NCBI RefSeq assembly: GCF_037392515.1
Contig: NC_090288.1
Location: forward strand, 18,818,969-18,882,968
Length of the DNA: 64,000 bases
Direction of reading: 5' to 3'
DNA from: Haliotis asinina
Lineage: Eukaryota > Mollusca > Gastropoda > Lepetellida > Haliotidae
The position numbers and the translations under genes are program-made. The stretch's first letter is position 1. Each line of letters opens with the position of its first letter. Positions 24,946 to 36,263 of this stretch are shown here, one piece after another. A model generated the notes under the pieces. The model was given only the letters and a program-made list of their open reading frames with translations, did no database searches and was not told where the DNA came from.

Positions 24946-25966
24946 TAAAAGGGACATGGACACAATTAGTTGATATCAGTGTATTAATTTTACTCTTATT
25001 TGCTCACATTATCAATAGAAAGCTTAATATAAATGTTGACGTGTTTGGCCATTATGATGCCAGAGGTACCATCCTTGGATTGTGATGGGGCCTACCTAGA
25101 CTATTGTCCTTTTAAGTACAAACACAAAAGCTGTCCATTGTGAAATTTATTGTGTAATTTTATGTGTAAATTTATGAAGCCTTTCATTCATAACCATGTA
25201 CCTCAAAGAAAATACCCAAAATGAAGAACAATGTTGAACATTCATTCCACATTCAGCTAAACTAGACTGATGTGTGATATGAAAATGAAAGAAATAACAG
25301 CCTTCTCAAAATTGAATATATTTCTTATGAGAATATAGTCTAAACAGGAACATTTCAAAGTCTTGAACAGAATTAATCTGATTATAAATATTTATTTTTG
25401 CCAATGATTTAGATATTAAGCATGGTATTTTTACTTGACTCTAGCAGAAAGCTGCTTGACAATCTTGGTCATATCGTAGTTGGGTGTGTTTGGATGACAT
25501 CTGGCCTCTTATCGAAATCACAAGGTCACAAAGTCTACTTGTAACTGTGAGGCTACCTGCTGTTAAATTCTACATGGACATCACATTCCTTGAGGTATCA
25601 CTAGGAACTATATCAGAATGATTCTGATAGCAGATCAGGTCCAATCAGTTGTAAAGGGTAATGCAGTCATCATAAACTACTGGCCACTAAGATAAAATGC
25701 AGTATAACTTCTGGAACCTCTCCTCATCACACCAATACTTGCAGCACTGACAAAATCTAAAGGACAACGCAAGCTTGTGCCATTTTCACCATTTCCCATA
25801 TTGCATGCACCTCTACTGACTCAACTGTAAAACAACCAATGATTGTCATTGTAAACTTGAAATGTTATCATTGGTAGAGAAAGAATGAAAACAACTTGCT
25901 TGTTTATAATTTTATTTCGTTTACCATGTTGTGATAACAATGTAAATATAAAAAAAAAATAATTCC

Positions 25967-25972
25967 AATAAA
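25967..25972 (+). terminator. Candidate polyadenylation signal for the CFAP54-like gene
   Basis: A consensus AATAAA lies 1.65 kb after the stop codon. Apart from the SINE, 24320-26150 shows nothing gene-like, so this could be the end of a long 3' untranslated region. An earlier, non-consensus signal is equally possible. Confidence 0.25.
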
Positions 25973-26151
25973 GTTTGACACAATCACACTAATGTGTACT
26001 GACATGTGGCTCGTATTATGTACAGGGAATCTTCATAACAACATACACATACAGCAAATACAGGATGACCAGACTTCAATACAGTTTCCTTGGCCTCACC
26101 TGGAGTATATAACTTTGTAAGTCAGTCCAAGTAAACTTGGCCCCAGTACCT

Positions 26152-26711
26152 TTCATTACACTCCATTACTGAGTCTAACAAAACCTTATGGGAGGTCGCG
26201 TCAGGAAACTTTGCGACTGACCAGTCAGAACACAGCTTACCAAATCACGAATGAGGATAGTCACACAAACCTTTTGAACTTTTTATCTCAAAAAGGTTCG
26301 TACACAAACAATTCCAAATGCTTTTTAGCGTACGCTTGTGTCCGGGTGATGCACATGGCACACGTTACAACTATGACAATAGTCACTGAAAATGGTGATT
26401 TTAGCAATATTCATGGCTGTCATCTTGTGTAAATATTAGCTAATGGTAACCATGTCAACAGAAACCCCAAAGCGTATATACTGCAGGTCAGTTAACTGAG
26501 TTATAAGCAGAGTTTGGTTTGTGGAGAGATCTGTGTCAGTAACCTGAATATTTTGTAAGTCTCTCCGATAGCATAGGAGTAGCTGTTGTCTGATTGGCTG
26601 AATCAATTTAACCGTCTCATGTTTGATTGGACGGTCATAGGTCACTAAATGGTTACCTGACACGGTCTTCTACTAGGGTTTGTTAGACTCGGCAGTGGAG
26701 TGTAACGAATA
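26152..26711. mobile_element. MITE with ~70-bp terminal inverted repeats
   Basis: 26152-26222 and 26640-26711 are imperfect inverted copies (shared blocks 'ttacactcca' and 'gagtctaacaaa'). The 560-bp element has no credible ORF. It lies in the intergenic space between the convergent CFAP54-like and FAM72 genes. Confidence 0.65.
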
Positions 26712-26820
26712 ACACTGAGACTAAGTTTACTGAGACTGATCTTTAGTCAGAGTCGGCACAATACATCAATGACCATGTACAGACCTGTACCAGTAATACT
26801 GGGTATCTCAATATCTTTTC

Positions 26821-27232
26821 CATAGACTTACATGTTATTTCAGTGTAGCATAAATAATTTTCATGAAGTGAGTTTAGGATGGATCTTTGTCAAATTTGAT
26901 AGGCAAATGTGAAATCATCTCTGCTCTGAGCAAATAATTTCAGTTCAATCTTCTGTCCACTATTTAACTAATGACATAACATTTATCAACTTAGGTCTGG
27001 TCCCTTAATGCACAATCCCACAGACTACCATGTTAAAGGGGTTCTCGGCACAGTACATATGTTGATTTAACTTGTTGCCAATTGATAAATAAGCAAGGTA
27101 AAATTAAACAGAAATCATGTGATTGCAGATAAGATGATTCCTTACAAATGTGCCAAATTTGAAATGGATCTAATGAAAATTAAATTCCTGAAAATTATTT
27201 ATGCTACTCTGAAATAACATGTAACTTTATGG
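26821..27232. repeat. Large fold-back (palindromic) repeat
   Basis: The two ends are inverted copies ('acatgttatttcag' and 'tagcataaataattttca'). Weaker inverted similarity continues to the centre near 27030, giving arms of about 190 bp. No ORF. It sits beside another MITE in the same intergenic stretch. Confidence 0.6.
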
Positions 27233-27687
27233 AAAAAATGTAAAGTGGCTCAACATAACTGGCATGAGCCTGCATATACTGTATCTATCGAACTTGTGCA
27301 CAACAACATATGAATACCAACTATCAACATCACATGGTCATATTAATAACAACATAAGTCACTGGAGGTAACAGTCATTTAAAAAATCAACTCCACTGAA
27401 GAATAAGTCATAAAACATGAAGTCACATGCTGTTTGGACACACAGTCCGCATCCAGACTTTCTCTATGAATGCAATGCAACCACTTTTGCCACCATGTCA
27501 AAACTGGAGTCTGTTCTCCAGAAAACTGCCAAAAGGACTCGTAGTATAATACTGAATTCTGGGAAATATGCTGTCAAACTGATGGGTCACCATATGACAA
27601 TCCTTGATTGATGGAAGATAAACTGACAGCCCTTTGAGATATGGCAGTTAAAAACACATTGCTGGTTGTTTGTCCATCAGTTTGAAT

Positions 27688-30600
27688 TCATCGAAAACAT
27701 TCAGTATCAAATATACCACTGAAGTCGTCTTCAGCACAGGGTAGATCACCCCACAGAAGTAACTCTTCACCTGCAAGTAGAAGCATATCTTGGTTAATAC
27801 AGAATAAATGTATATAGATCAACAGTCGCAGCAAGTCATTCTCTATGATCCTCCTGATATCACTCAAACAGGAAACATGAACAGGAACAATTGCTCCAGC
27901 AACAGCCAACAATGTATGATGAGATGAACTAGTTTTGTCTTGATACAAAATGAATGCAAGCCATCAAGGATGTTTTGGGTAGTTTTTTTAAAGTTAAGAT
28001 ACAAAGTCCTTAATTGAAAATTGATAAAATATTTCAGAAATCTGATGAAAATAAAAGTAAGTTTGATACTTTACTTTGACAGCATGTGATCTGTATCACA
28101 GAAACTCATAGATATCTAGACAAGACAAACCAGTGGTTGACATAGGGAGCAACTTCCATGATGTGTATATGATAGATTGCAGTGAAGCAAGTCACCAAGC
28201 CTCACCAACAAATCCTTTATTGATAAATCAGCACAAATGTTGGTGATTTCGTCACACCCTGACCAGTCATTATTTCCAAGATGGGTGCGATGTCCTCAGT
28301 TCACTTTGACTCGCATACCTTTAAATGTTTTCACAAAGTTGCAGACAATTTTAATAGCAACCACCCAATTGAATGAACCCACTTGGCAACTAACTCATTA
28401 GTATGTACTTAGTTTGTGTGTGTTTTGATCTGATAGTCAAGCTTTTTTCAATACTAGTATATCTTACAAAATGGCCATTAAAAATACATTTATTATGTTT
28501 ATTAGTGTTTGAGACAGGACAAGCAGGTAAATGGTCCTTTTGTTCTCACCTGCTTTGTTAACTCTTTGTGATGCATGGACACATGAGCTGAAGTACATCC
28601 AAAAGTGACCATTGTTGCAGGACATCAAACACTTCCTGCATGGGCGTGACACTGTGTAGCCAATTTCATTACCACTGGAAAGAAAAGAGAGAGAGAGAGA
28701 GTGAGCTGAAGATTCTGAATACATTATCTTTATACTCCATCACACCCGTTGCATACTGAACTGAAGATGTTGAGAAGATGCTGGACTGCCATCCTTGTGT
28801 TGTAATTATCATAGTTCAGGGCAAAACTACACATATCATAAACACACAGCAGTAGAGCAAACTCTATATCTTTCCTAAGATGCCGATTTAATCCTTTCTA
28901 AGGATAATTTTGATTAATCTAAGGCAGAAAAAAAATGACGGTGTTGCTGACCTCTAGAATGGCGCAGTGATGCCAGCACATTCTCACGTAATGCAACAAG
29001 TGCACATTATCATCTGATAACGTACTGTCAGTGCTTTTTATCTTTCACTGAAGTACATGTATTACATTTGGCATCTTTGAAAAATGTAAAGTTCGCTCTA
29101 CCCCCATGTGTTTTGTATTAAAGTATAGTTTTGCCCTGAACTATTTTAACATCAATGCACTTGGACTACTGTCCCTGTGCTTCAATTATAGTAGTTCAGG
29201 GCTAAACCATACTTTATTACAAAACACATTGGGGTAGAACGAACTTCATTTCCTAAATCATGAGCAAGACAGGAGCTTCTTTTTGATACACATACACAAG
29301 TCATGATTTAACATTGCAATGACTACGACAGTCTGTTTTAAGAGCTGACAATGAAACAGGCACTCATGAACTCTTCATGAAAATAAAGCAGTTTTCATGT
29401 AAAAAATTTCAACATGGTAGTTACTTTGTTATTTTTCCAGTTTGTCATGTAAGCACCTCACAACTGGATACTTACCAAGCAATGCATGCAAGGTGGTTGA
29501 TTTTACAGGCACAGTGATTGGTTAATATTTCTCCTTCAACAAGATCCACAGCACTAAAAATAGATCAAAACATTTGAATAGCTGATCTGCATGCCATCAA
29601 TATTACCGATAATCATATTACTGTGCACACTCGTTTGTGACAGACAAGGGAAACAACAGAAGACCAGTCTGTTTTCTCTCACAAAAATAAATGCTGTACA
29701 AAAAAGATGAGCAGATACCTACACATGCTAAATGACCCAAAGTCAAAGCTTTTAATCTTCAGAAGTAGCAGAATCCACTAAATTCACACAGTACCACTGA
29801 GAAATACTTATGAAAGAGAATTCGCTTACATTCAATGATTTTACAAAGGGTGGTTCCTCAGATTTCAGGAGCACAGTTCATTAATGGAATGAAACTTTTT
29901 AAAGAAGCCAAACTGACTCCAAACCATCACTGAAAAAAAAATACCCTTCTGGCTTGTTGACAGTTGTGACACCATAACCCTTCTCACATTCGATACATAT
30001 CATAATGTAATCTGTACATAAATGATTGCCAAACATTATTAACATTTGGGAACTTAAAATGCATTCTCAAACATTCTCTTGACTGGTGTTAAAAGAGCTT
30101 TACAAAGCATATGAGCAGAGTGTCGAGTTGAGTTGGGCTTTATGTCCAGTTTGCATTTGAAGTACAATGTCCAAAAGAGTTTCATTTTAAAAGCATATGT
30201 ACACATATCATTATTATTTGTAAACAGACAATAACAAACCACATAATTAAAAAATAAGCAATTCGTTGTTAGCAGATCACTGTGATGCCATCCTACATAA
30301 AGTAGCATGTCCAGTCCAACTGATTTCTAAGGGAAGAAACTCTTGCCTGAACACTCTAAAAGTTGGTTTGTTATTTCATGGGGGAGGGGCCCTTGTTTTA
30401 CGCACTAATGAGAGTTAAACAAATGACTGGTCCCTGTCACTGATAGTTTGGAACAGATGCCATCAGCAGTCACACTGATTTCAGGTCGGTATATTTTTTT
30501 CTTATATATTTGAAATTTTCTACTATCTCAGAAATATGTTTAGAGGTATTTGGCAGCAATTTAACCACTTGCTGATTGATTGCCTGAGCAATATTTAAAG

Positions 30601-33099
30601 ATCTATTAAAATTTGTTTTGGGGAACAGGCCATTGGAGAACAAATCTATTTTGACATTTTGCTTGTTTTTGGAATACCTTTTGTTTCATAAAAAAATCAT
30701 TTTCATCATAATAATGTCAGGTGAAGGATAGTTTCCGCATCTCCGTTCGTTCCCCATAAAGCTTAGGTGACAAATATGTCTTGATGTTATGAATACTGCA
30801 AAAAAATTATTGGATATTAGATCTATAATCACAAATTTGTTAAGATTGTGTAGCATTAATTCCTCATATGTTGTCTCTTACAAAATTATTGCCCATATTT
30901 CTGGGCAATTTGAAAGCTGAAATAAAATGAATGAACATATATCATATTTGTGCTTTTTATGTTTTATCATGTTTCACCTTAATTCAAAAGATATTGATCT
31001 TGGATATGTTTTCTCAAAAAATTGGATCAGAATGAAAAAAGTGGGCGTGGTCGGTTGATGTAAAGAAATATCTGTATTTTTGGTTTCACTGAACGTATTT
31101 CCAAAAAGTAAAGTGTTTTGCTTTTCTGGGCATATATAAATAATATAACACAGAAAGAAATACCAATTTTAGTCATTTTTAGAAATGGCCTGGACATGCT
31201 ATATACTGTCAAGACATGGCCCTGCATCATCGTCAGATTTAAGCAAATATAGCACAGGAGGTACCACTTTCATAAAAGGATTTCAACAATATGGTTAGAG
31301 CTGCACAACGACGTTCTTAAACCTTGAGAAACCCATCATCAATCTGGAGTTCATATAGTCTGGTTCATAATTATTGAGAATTTTTCTTCTTACTTTGAGC
31401 TATCCTAACACCTCAACTGATTCACTGATACGTAAAACTAAGTAATGGTATAAGGGAGGTAACTCATCTTGGCCTACTGAGTATAGTACAATTAGAGTTA
31501 CCTCCCCTGAATTTGTAGCAGACGTCATTTTCCTCAGCACTGTCAACAATGTCTGCTGAAGATAAAAGAAGGTTGATTTTTGAGTTGTGTAATCAAGGAA
31601 TTGATGATGTAAATACATTGGCAGAGAGAACAGGAACTCCTCTTTCTACTGTGTATAGGATTAGGAAGAATTTTAAAGAGGGAAAGGATTTGGGGCACCA
31701 GAAAGGAGCAGGGAGACCCAGAAAATTGGACTTCTCAGATCGCGTCCGGCTGGGAATTTTAGCGTCTAAAAAGCAAAGGGCAAGCATCTCCAACATCAGG
31801 TATGAAATGATAGAAAGGGGATCAACAGTTGTATCAAAATCTACAGTTAGAAGAAATTTGATTGATCTTGGATGGGAGAAAAAGACTGGAATTCCTTCTC
31901 CTCTCATGAAACAAGAACATAAAGACAGGCGTACTGAGTGGTGTTTGGCACATGAAAACTTTGACTGGGAAAATGTGATTTTTACAGATGAAAGCTCAAT
32001 ATGGGTATATCCCAATAATGTGAAAATATGGACAAAGTCTGCATCAGCACCGATGTATCAACGACCTAAATACAGCCCAAAGTTTCATGTATGGGGAGGG
32101 ATATCCTTATTAGGAACGACCCCGCTGTGTGTGTTTGAGGGAAATCTGACAAGTCAACGCTACACTAACATATTAGATAATTTTCTCCTTCCAAGTGCAC
32201 ATGTGTTTTATGGAAATGACTGGATTTTGCAGCAAGATAATGATCCTAAACACATCGCAAAACATGCCAAGCAGTGGTTTCAGGAGAAAAATGTGACTGC
32301 ATTACCATTTCCTGCATATAGTCCTGACTTAATCCCACTGAGAACATTTGGGGGATGATGAAGGAATGTGTGAATCAAAAGGGGTTGACAGAAATTGAAG
32401 ACATGAAGAGAGAAGTGGTCCGATACTGTGACAGCATAACTCACGAAACACTAACCTCTCTGATAGGAAGTATGCCTACCCGTCTTAGACTGTGCCGTGA
32501 AGCTCAAGGAGACTTGATAAAATATTAAATTGTTACCTACACAACATGAAAAGGTCAGTTCACTTTCACAATACATTCAATTTTATCTGATTTGTTCTCG
32601 TTTAATAATATGAAATGCTTTAGCTATTCTCAATAATTTTGAACCATACTGTACTAGTCCAGCATATAACTAGACGACTTCGCACTATACCAAGGTGTGC
32701 TCGACAACTCGATGTAGGCCTTGGCTGGAATACGAGTTTATTCAAATGAACTACAGTTAATACAAAAAAAACCCCATATATTAGGAGAGTACCGAGGAAG
32801 GAAAACAGAGAGAGAGAGATACAAAGATGCTTAACACGAATTTCGGCTCCAGACTTTTCGCTCATGGTTAATCGACAACGTTGTTCCATCAACTGTTACA
32901 CAATGCCAGCCTGTATGTGGAATTTAGGCTGGTGTACTTACTCCTTTTCTGGAATGTCGGTTGAGTACATTTGTGTTTTAGTATCTGCAAGCAGGACAGC
33001 TTTCATTCCCCGACGACAAACATTAGTACCACAAAATATACAGTCGAGGAAGTACACATTTTTCTCCCGGAATGTTGGGTGCAACGACGATTTGCTCAT
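27688..33099 (-). CDS. FAM72: FAM72 homologue, complete, four coding exons
   Basis: Exons on the minus strand: 33099-32942, 29553-29476, 28674-28550, 27770-27688. All borders are GT/AG with matching phases (2, 1, 1), giving 147 residues plus stop, close to the 149 of human FAM72A. Recognisable family motifs are MKAVLLADT, STDIP, CGNEIGY, SCNNGHFWMY and LLWGDLP. Cysteine pairs (CIFCG, CACK...ACIACG, PCRKCLMSC) suggest a zinc-binding fold. In vertebrates FAM72A is a cell-cycle-linked protein that antagonises the nuclear uracil glycosylase UNG2; the same role here is inference. Intron 1 (29554-32941) contains a Tc1-like transposon and intron 2 contains fold-back repeats. The gene is tail-to-tail with the CFAP54-like gene and head-to-head with the SRGAP-type gene. 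Confidence 0.93.
29091..29243. repeat. Hairpin MITE-like repeat in FAM72 intron 2
   Basis: 29091-29143 and 29190-29243 are near-perfect inverted copies (ends 'gttcgctctacccc' and 'ggggtagaacgaac') with a spacer of about 46 bp. A third, more diverged arm lies at about 28812-28885 in the orientation of the second arm. No ORF. Confidence 0.7.
31356..32651 (+). mobile_element. Tc1-like DNA transposon
   Basis: A 1,296-bp element with terminal inverted repeats of about 26 bp (inner part 'aattattgagaat') flanked by TA on both sides (31354-31355 and 32652-32653), as expected for Tc1/mariner insertion. It carries one transposase gene with a single frame break. It lies inside FAM72 intron 1, on the opposite strand to that gene. 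A secondary inverted repeat (gggaggtaactc / gagttacctccc) lies between the left end and the ORF. Confidence 0.9.
31549..32528 (+). pseudogene. Tc1 transposase with one frameshift
   Basis: The first frame (31549-32358, 269 codons) has an N-terminal helix-turn-helix (TGTPLSTVYRIRK), a GRPRK AT-hook-like motif, a second helix-turn-helix, then catalytic FTDES and QQDNDPKH. Near 32330, in the SPDL region, the frame breaks. The catalytic glutamate (ENIWG) and 59 further codons continue in another frame to a TAA at 32526-32528. Spacing from the second aspartate to the glutamate, allowing for one missing base, is DD34E. Total length of about 330 residues is normal for Tc1. The sequence otherwise looks fresh, so this is either a recent inactivation or a single-base assembly error. 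Confidence 0.9.
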
Positions 33100-33235
33100 T
33101 TTCACTACTAGTATTTAACATGAAAAATGACTGCTCAGGAGAAATTAGTCTTGATCGTGTAACTCAAAGCGGAACGCCGACACTTCCTCATAGAAGGCCA
33201 CATGTGTGTGTATTTATTATCCAACGTTGGTTTTC

Positions 33236-33281
33236 ATTGGTCAGTATGGCAGTGTATATTTATAACCAGTCCTTTCATTGG
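33236..33281 (-). promoter_or_regulatory. Paired CCAAT boxes upstream of FAM72
   Basis: ATTGG at 33236-33240 and 33277-33281 reads CCAAT on the gene's strand, about 140 and 180 bp upstream of the FAM72 start, with 41-bp spacing. Paired CCAAT boxes bound by NF-Y are typical of cell-cycle promoters. Use here is inference. The region 33282-35300 shows no gene. Confidence 0.4.
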
Positions 33282-35300
33282 ATGCTTTTGAGAGTTGTGA
33301 TTCGTCCTAACAACCTTGTCGCTAAGAGGATATACTGGTTTCTTAGCAACATAATTGTGATTACTTGTAGAGCTAAGGGTCTCCGTTGGCTTTTCCATAA
33401 TTGAAATTAAACGAAGCGGTTAAGGTACACAATTTAATTAACAAGATTGTACTTACGCATTAGTGACAGCAGTAACTAAGTATTTCAGTGTAACAACTTG
33501 ATATTTTCACCTTAGATGTCTGGCTTCCCAACGTACCAAATGTAGTAAAGAATATTTCCAAAGTAGATTAGGACAGGGAGCCTATATAGAGGGGGAGAAG
33601 AAACTCCTCGAAAAGCCGCTGAACTTATGTCTCGGGTCGTTACGTAACCAGTGTAGCCAATATGGTGGCAGCGTAGTATTTAAGATTGAGCCCAGTCTAT
33701 TTTCAACAGCTGATTAAGTTCGCTGAGTGTTGTAACAACTGAAATCCAACATGTAGAAGATAGGTTAACTATTTTGTCACTTCAGTTTAAGTAAAATAAT
33801 TGGTATTAGTGTCAGTATTAGGACAGAAGATTTGTAGGAAAGTTTCAAGTCGGTATGTTATAGCTCAATGGCTTCTATTCTCGATTCACCGCGAAGATAG
33901 ACTAAATTGTGCCGATAAAAACGTCTTTCACCAATTCGTTTAATTTTTAGAAGCAGAACATACTTTTAGTTGAAAGGTATTTCCAAGTAATAGTGACAGT
34001 TTCATGACTTAAAATTTGTTAGGTTGTAATTGAGGTGTTTGAAAAATATGACATTTCGCCATTGAAATGCTATAGGCCGTTGTTTGAGTATTCCTAGTTA
34101 CTTCCTCAAAAACATCTGTCACAGACACCTTCAATTCATATGACGAGAATATACTGTCAGGTGAAATGTGTTTGCAAGTAATAGTGATAGTTCCATAATC
34201 TAAAACAAAATGTTAGGGTGTATTTGAGGTGTGAGAAAAACATGACATCTTGCCGATCTGATCTGATTCGCCATTGATACTTGAGCGTTATAGTTCCATA
34301 ACTTCTTTCTTTCCTGTTGATCTTATTATTTGACAAAACTGGAAAGGTGTTTTAGAACGCTTTGTGGGCGTTTAACACTTTATTTTTGAGGGCAGTGTGA
34401 CAGTGCCAGTTAACATATTATTAATGTCCGTTCCATTCCCCACATGCAATAAGATATCTGAATTAATTCTTAATGTAAACACAAATGTTTCAAAGTAGAT
34501 TTTTTAAAAGGACAACTGATGTTAACACATGTGTTCCCGTGATACTTTTGCGTTCTTTAACATGTCTTGGGAGGGAAGGCCGCGGTGTATCATTTATTCT
34601 TTCATTCATTGACATATGGACTTCTTTCTTATATTCTTTTTCTTTATTTCGTTCATTCATTCACATAATTCTTGCTCTTAATTCTTACTATAATTCATTC
34701 AATCATTGTAAAATTCCGACTGATACAATAAACTGGCTGAAGTTCCGTTAAAACAGGGATAATCTACAACGTATATACTCTATATAGTCTCCCTGGTTTA
34801 ACAACTACTGAAGTTGCACTGGGAACGAGCCAAGTCACTTTGTGCTTTGGAGCATGACGAGGCACGCGTTAATTAGTACAAATGGTAAAGAAAGCAAGCG
34901 AGTGACCTATCCCTGTTGCAGAGTATCCATGATTTGGGGCTGAACACACAAAACACATTATCAATGATTGTAAATGACAAAAAAACCCAAAACAATTCAG
35001 CACTAACGCTGATTTGATGATTTAAACCCACAAAATAAGCACAAATTATTTTGCCAATTCTGTCGTATAACTTCGATACTGAATATACTGATGACACTTT
35101 TCGCCACCCGAATCTGCATAACTTTAACCCCCAGAGTTGTTGTTATCTACATTGTGTATGTGTTTCTGTATTTATGTATATGTTCCTATTTGCTATGTAA
35201 CACGTTGGTCTACTATAGTAGATATACATTTCTGTTTGCAGCTGTTTACAAGATACAGTTGCATTGCATGCATGTATTCAAGGGTATTGAACTGTGATAC

Positions 35301-35306
35301 TTCCAT
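35301..35306. repeat. Target-site duplication TTCCAT (left copy)
   Basis: It is identical to 45243-45248 immediately outside the other end of the element. Six base pairs is the length characteristic of Polinton/Maverick integration. Confidence 0.92.
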
Positions 35307-35393
35307 AGTAGTGTATAATGTCTCCCTGGGGTGTTTCGATTATTCTCTGTGCAACATTGTGACGTCATCACCATGGTGACCATGGTGACATCA

Positions 35394-35669
35394 TCAAGAT
35401 GGCGGGATCCAAGATGGCGTCATCCAAGAGGGCTGGCAAGATGGCGTCGCGTCATCACCATGGTGACGGCGGCAAGATGGCGGCGGCAGCCAAGAGGGCG
35501 GGCAAGACGGCGACGGCGCACCAGATGGCGGGTGGGAGGGAAGGGAGGGCTTTCCATCAGAATCCATCTTGTGTACTTGTGATAAATGATTAGACAGTTT
35601 TGAAAGTTGCTTTGCAGTACAACTAGGCACAGGGCAATCCCTCTTGACGCGACCCATGTTTTGACACAT
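35394..35669 (-). CDS. Outward-facing C2H2 zinc-finger-like protein in the left repeat
   Basis: The 91-codon frame starts at ATG 35669. An in-frame GTG further upstream is not needed. Residues ~8-31 hold one finger: CPVPSC, then NHLSQVH (C-x4-C-x10-H-x4-H), preceded by a basic KR. The tail is Pro/Ser-rich and is a translation of the repeated CGCCATCTT array, so the true C-terminus is uncertain. A TATAAAA on this strand (35774-35780) lies about 105 bp upstream. A near copy in the right repeat (44900-45154) has ENK in place of the last finger histidine region (VHK), which would disable zinc binding. Function unknown. A DNA-binding regulator of the element's own ends is a guess. Confidence 0.5.
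   Translation of the reverse strand: MCQNMGRVKRDCPVPSCTAKQLSKLSNHLSQVHKMDSDGKPSLPSHPPSGAPSPSCPPSWLPPPSCRRHHGDDATPSCQPSWMTPSWIPPS
35396..35530. promoter_or_regulatory. Array of YY1-like AAGATGGCG motifs near the element terminus
   Basis: AAGATGGCG occurs exactly at 35396, 35411, 35438 and 35474, with variants near 35507 and 35523. The inverse array is in the right arm (45045, 45114, 45129). The word matches the core of the vertebrate YY1 site. It overlaps the coding frame of the outward ORF. Binding by a molluscan YY1 is inference. Confidence 0.45.
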
Positions 35670-35773
35670 CAATGGTTTTCGCTCAACTGACCACACTTGT
35701 GACGGCGGCGGGAGACGTCTGCATGCTTCTCGTTTCAGTCTACAACTGATGAGGAGGGCTGGAAAACCTCGAG

Positions 35774-35870
35774 TTTTATATCCAGAATCGATGACGTCAC
35801 ACGCTCAATCCAGCGCATCTCATTGGTTCATTGAGTCTCAATCCATGCAATTGGCTAAGCTCTCTTATAT
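35774..35870. promoter_or_regulatory. Divergent promoter inside the left terminal repeat
   Basis: Between the outward ATG (35669) and the inward ATG (35943) lie a minus-strand TATAAAA (35774-35780), a CRE palindrome (35792-35799), ATTGG/CCAAT (35822) and a plus-strand TTATAT (35865-35870). The right arm has the same layout, with an extra ~55-bp tandem duplication that multiplies the CCAAT boxes (44640-44760). Confidence 0.5.
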
Positions 35871-35942
35871 CAGGAGGAGTCGAGACAGGGAATGCTGTCA
35901 CTTCGCAAAAGAAGAAGAAGACAATAGAAAAAAAAGAATATC

Positions 35943-36263
35943 ATGGCCCAACGTTGTGAAAACAGGGACTTGGAACTGATTTCCTTGGAGACATCCTCAC
36001 CCTCGCCGGTACCATCGTCACCACCAGCCTTACCAGCATGGAGGCACTTGCCAGCTTGGCAGTGTCGCCAGTGTCACGGAGGCCTGCCAGTGTATTGTAA
36101 GGGAACGGATGAGTATAGTGGAACGTTTCAATGCGTCTATTGTGGGACGTGTCTGAAAGACACGTATCATCGTCGCCTGACTCACGGGGCCAAGTGCCCC
36201 GTGAAGAGCAAACTGACCATACACCCCTGTCAGTGCATGATGCCCTCACTGTGGTCATTGTAA
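35943..36263 (+). CDS. Inward-facing Cys-rich protein in the left repeat
   Basis: 106 codons. The N-terminal half is Ser/Pro-rich. From residue ~57 it has CRQC, YCKG, CVYCGTC, H-x3-H and CP...HPCQC, with nine cysteines and several histidines in about 60 residues. This suggests a small zinc-binding domain similar in spirit to RING or treble-clef folds, though I recognise no named family. The left copy is fully open. In the right repeat the same gene (minus strand, about 44580-44270) has a deletion and frameshift before the Cys-rich part. Intact cysteines in the left copy argue for selection at some time. Confidence 0.5.
   Translation: MAQRCENRDLELISLETSSPSPVPSSPPALPAWRHLPAWQCRQCHGGLPVYCKGTDEYSGTFQCVYCGTCLKDTYHRRLTHGAKCPVKSKLTIHPCQCMMPSLWSL

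Noticed and set aside
31593..32015. 140-codon minus-strand ORF
   Set aside because: Antisense shadow of the Tc1 transposase.
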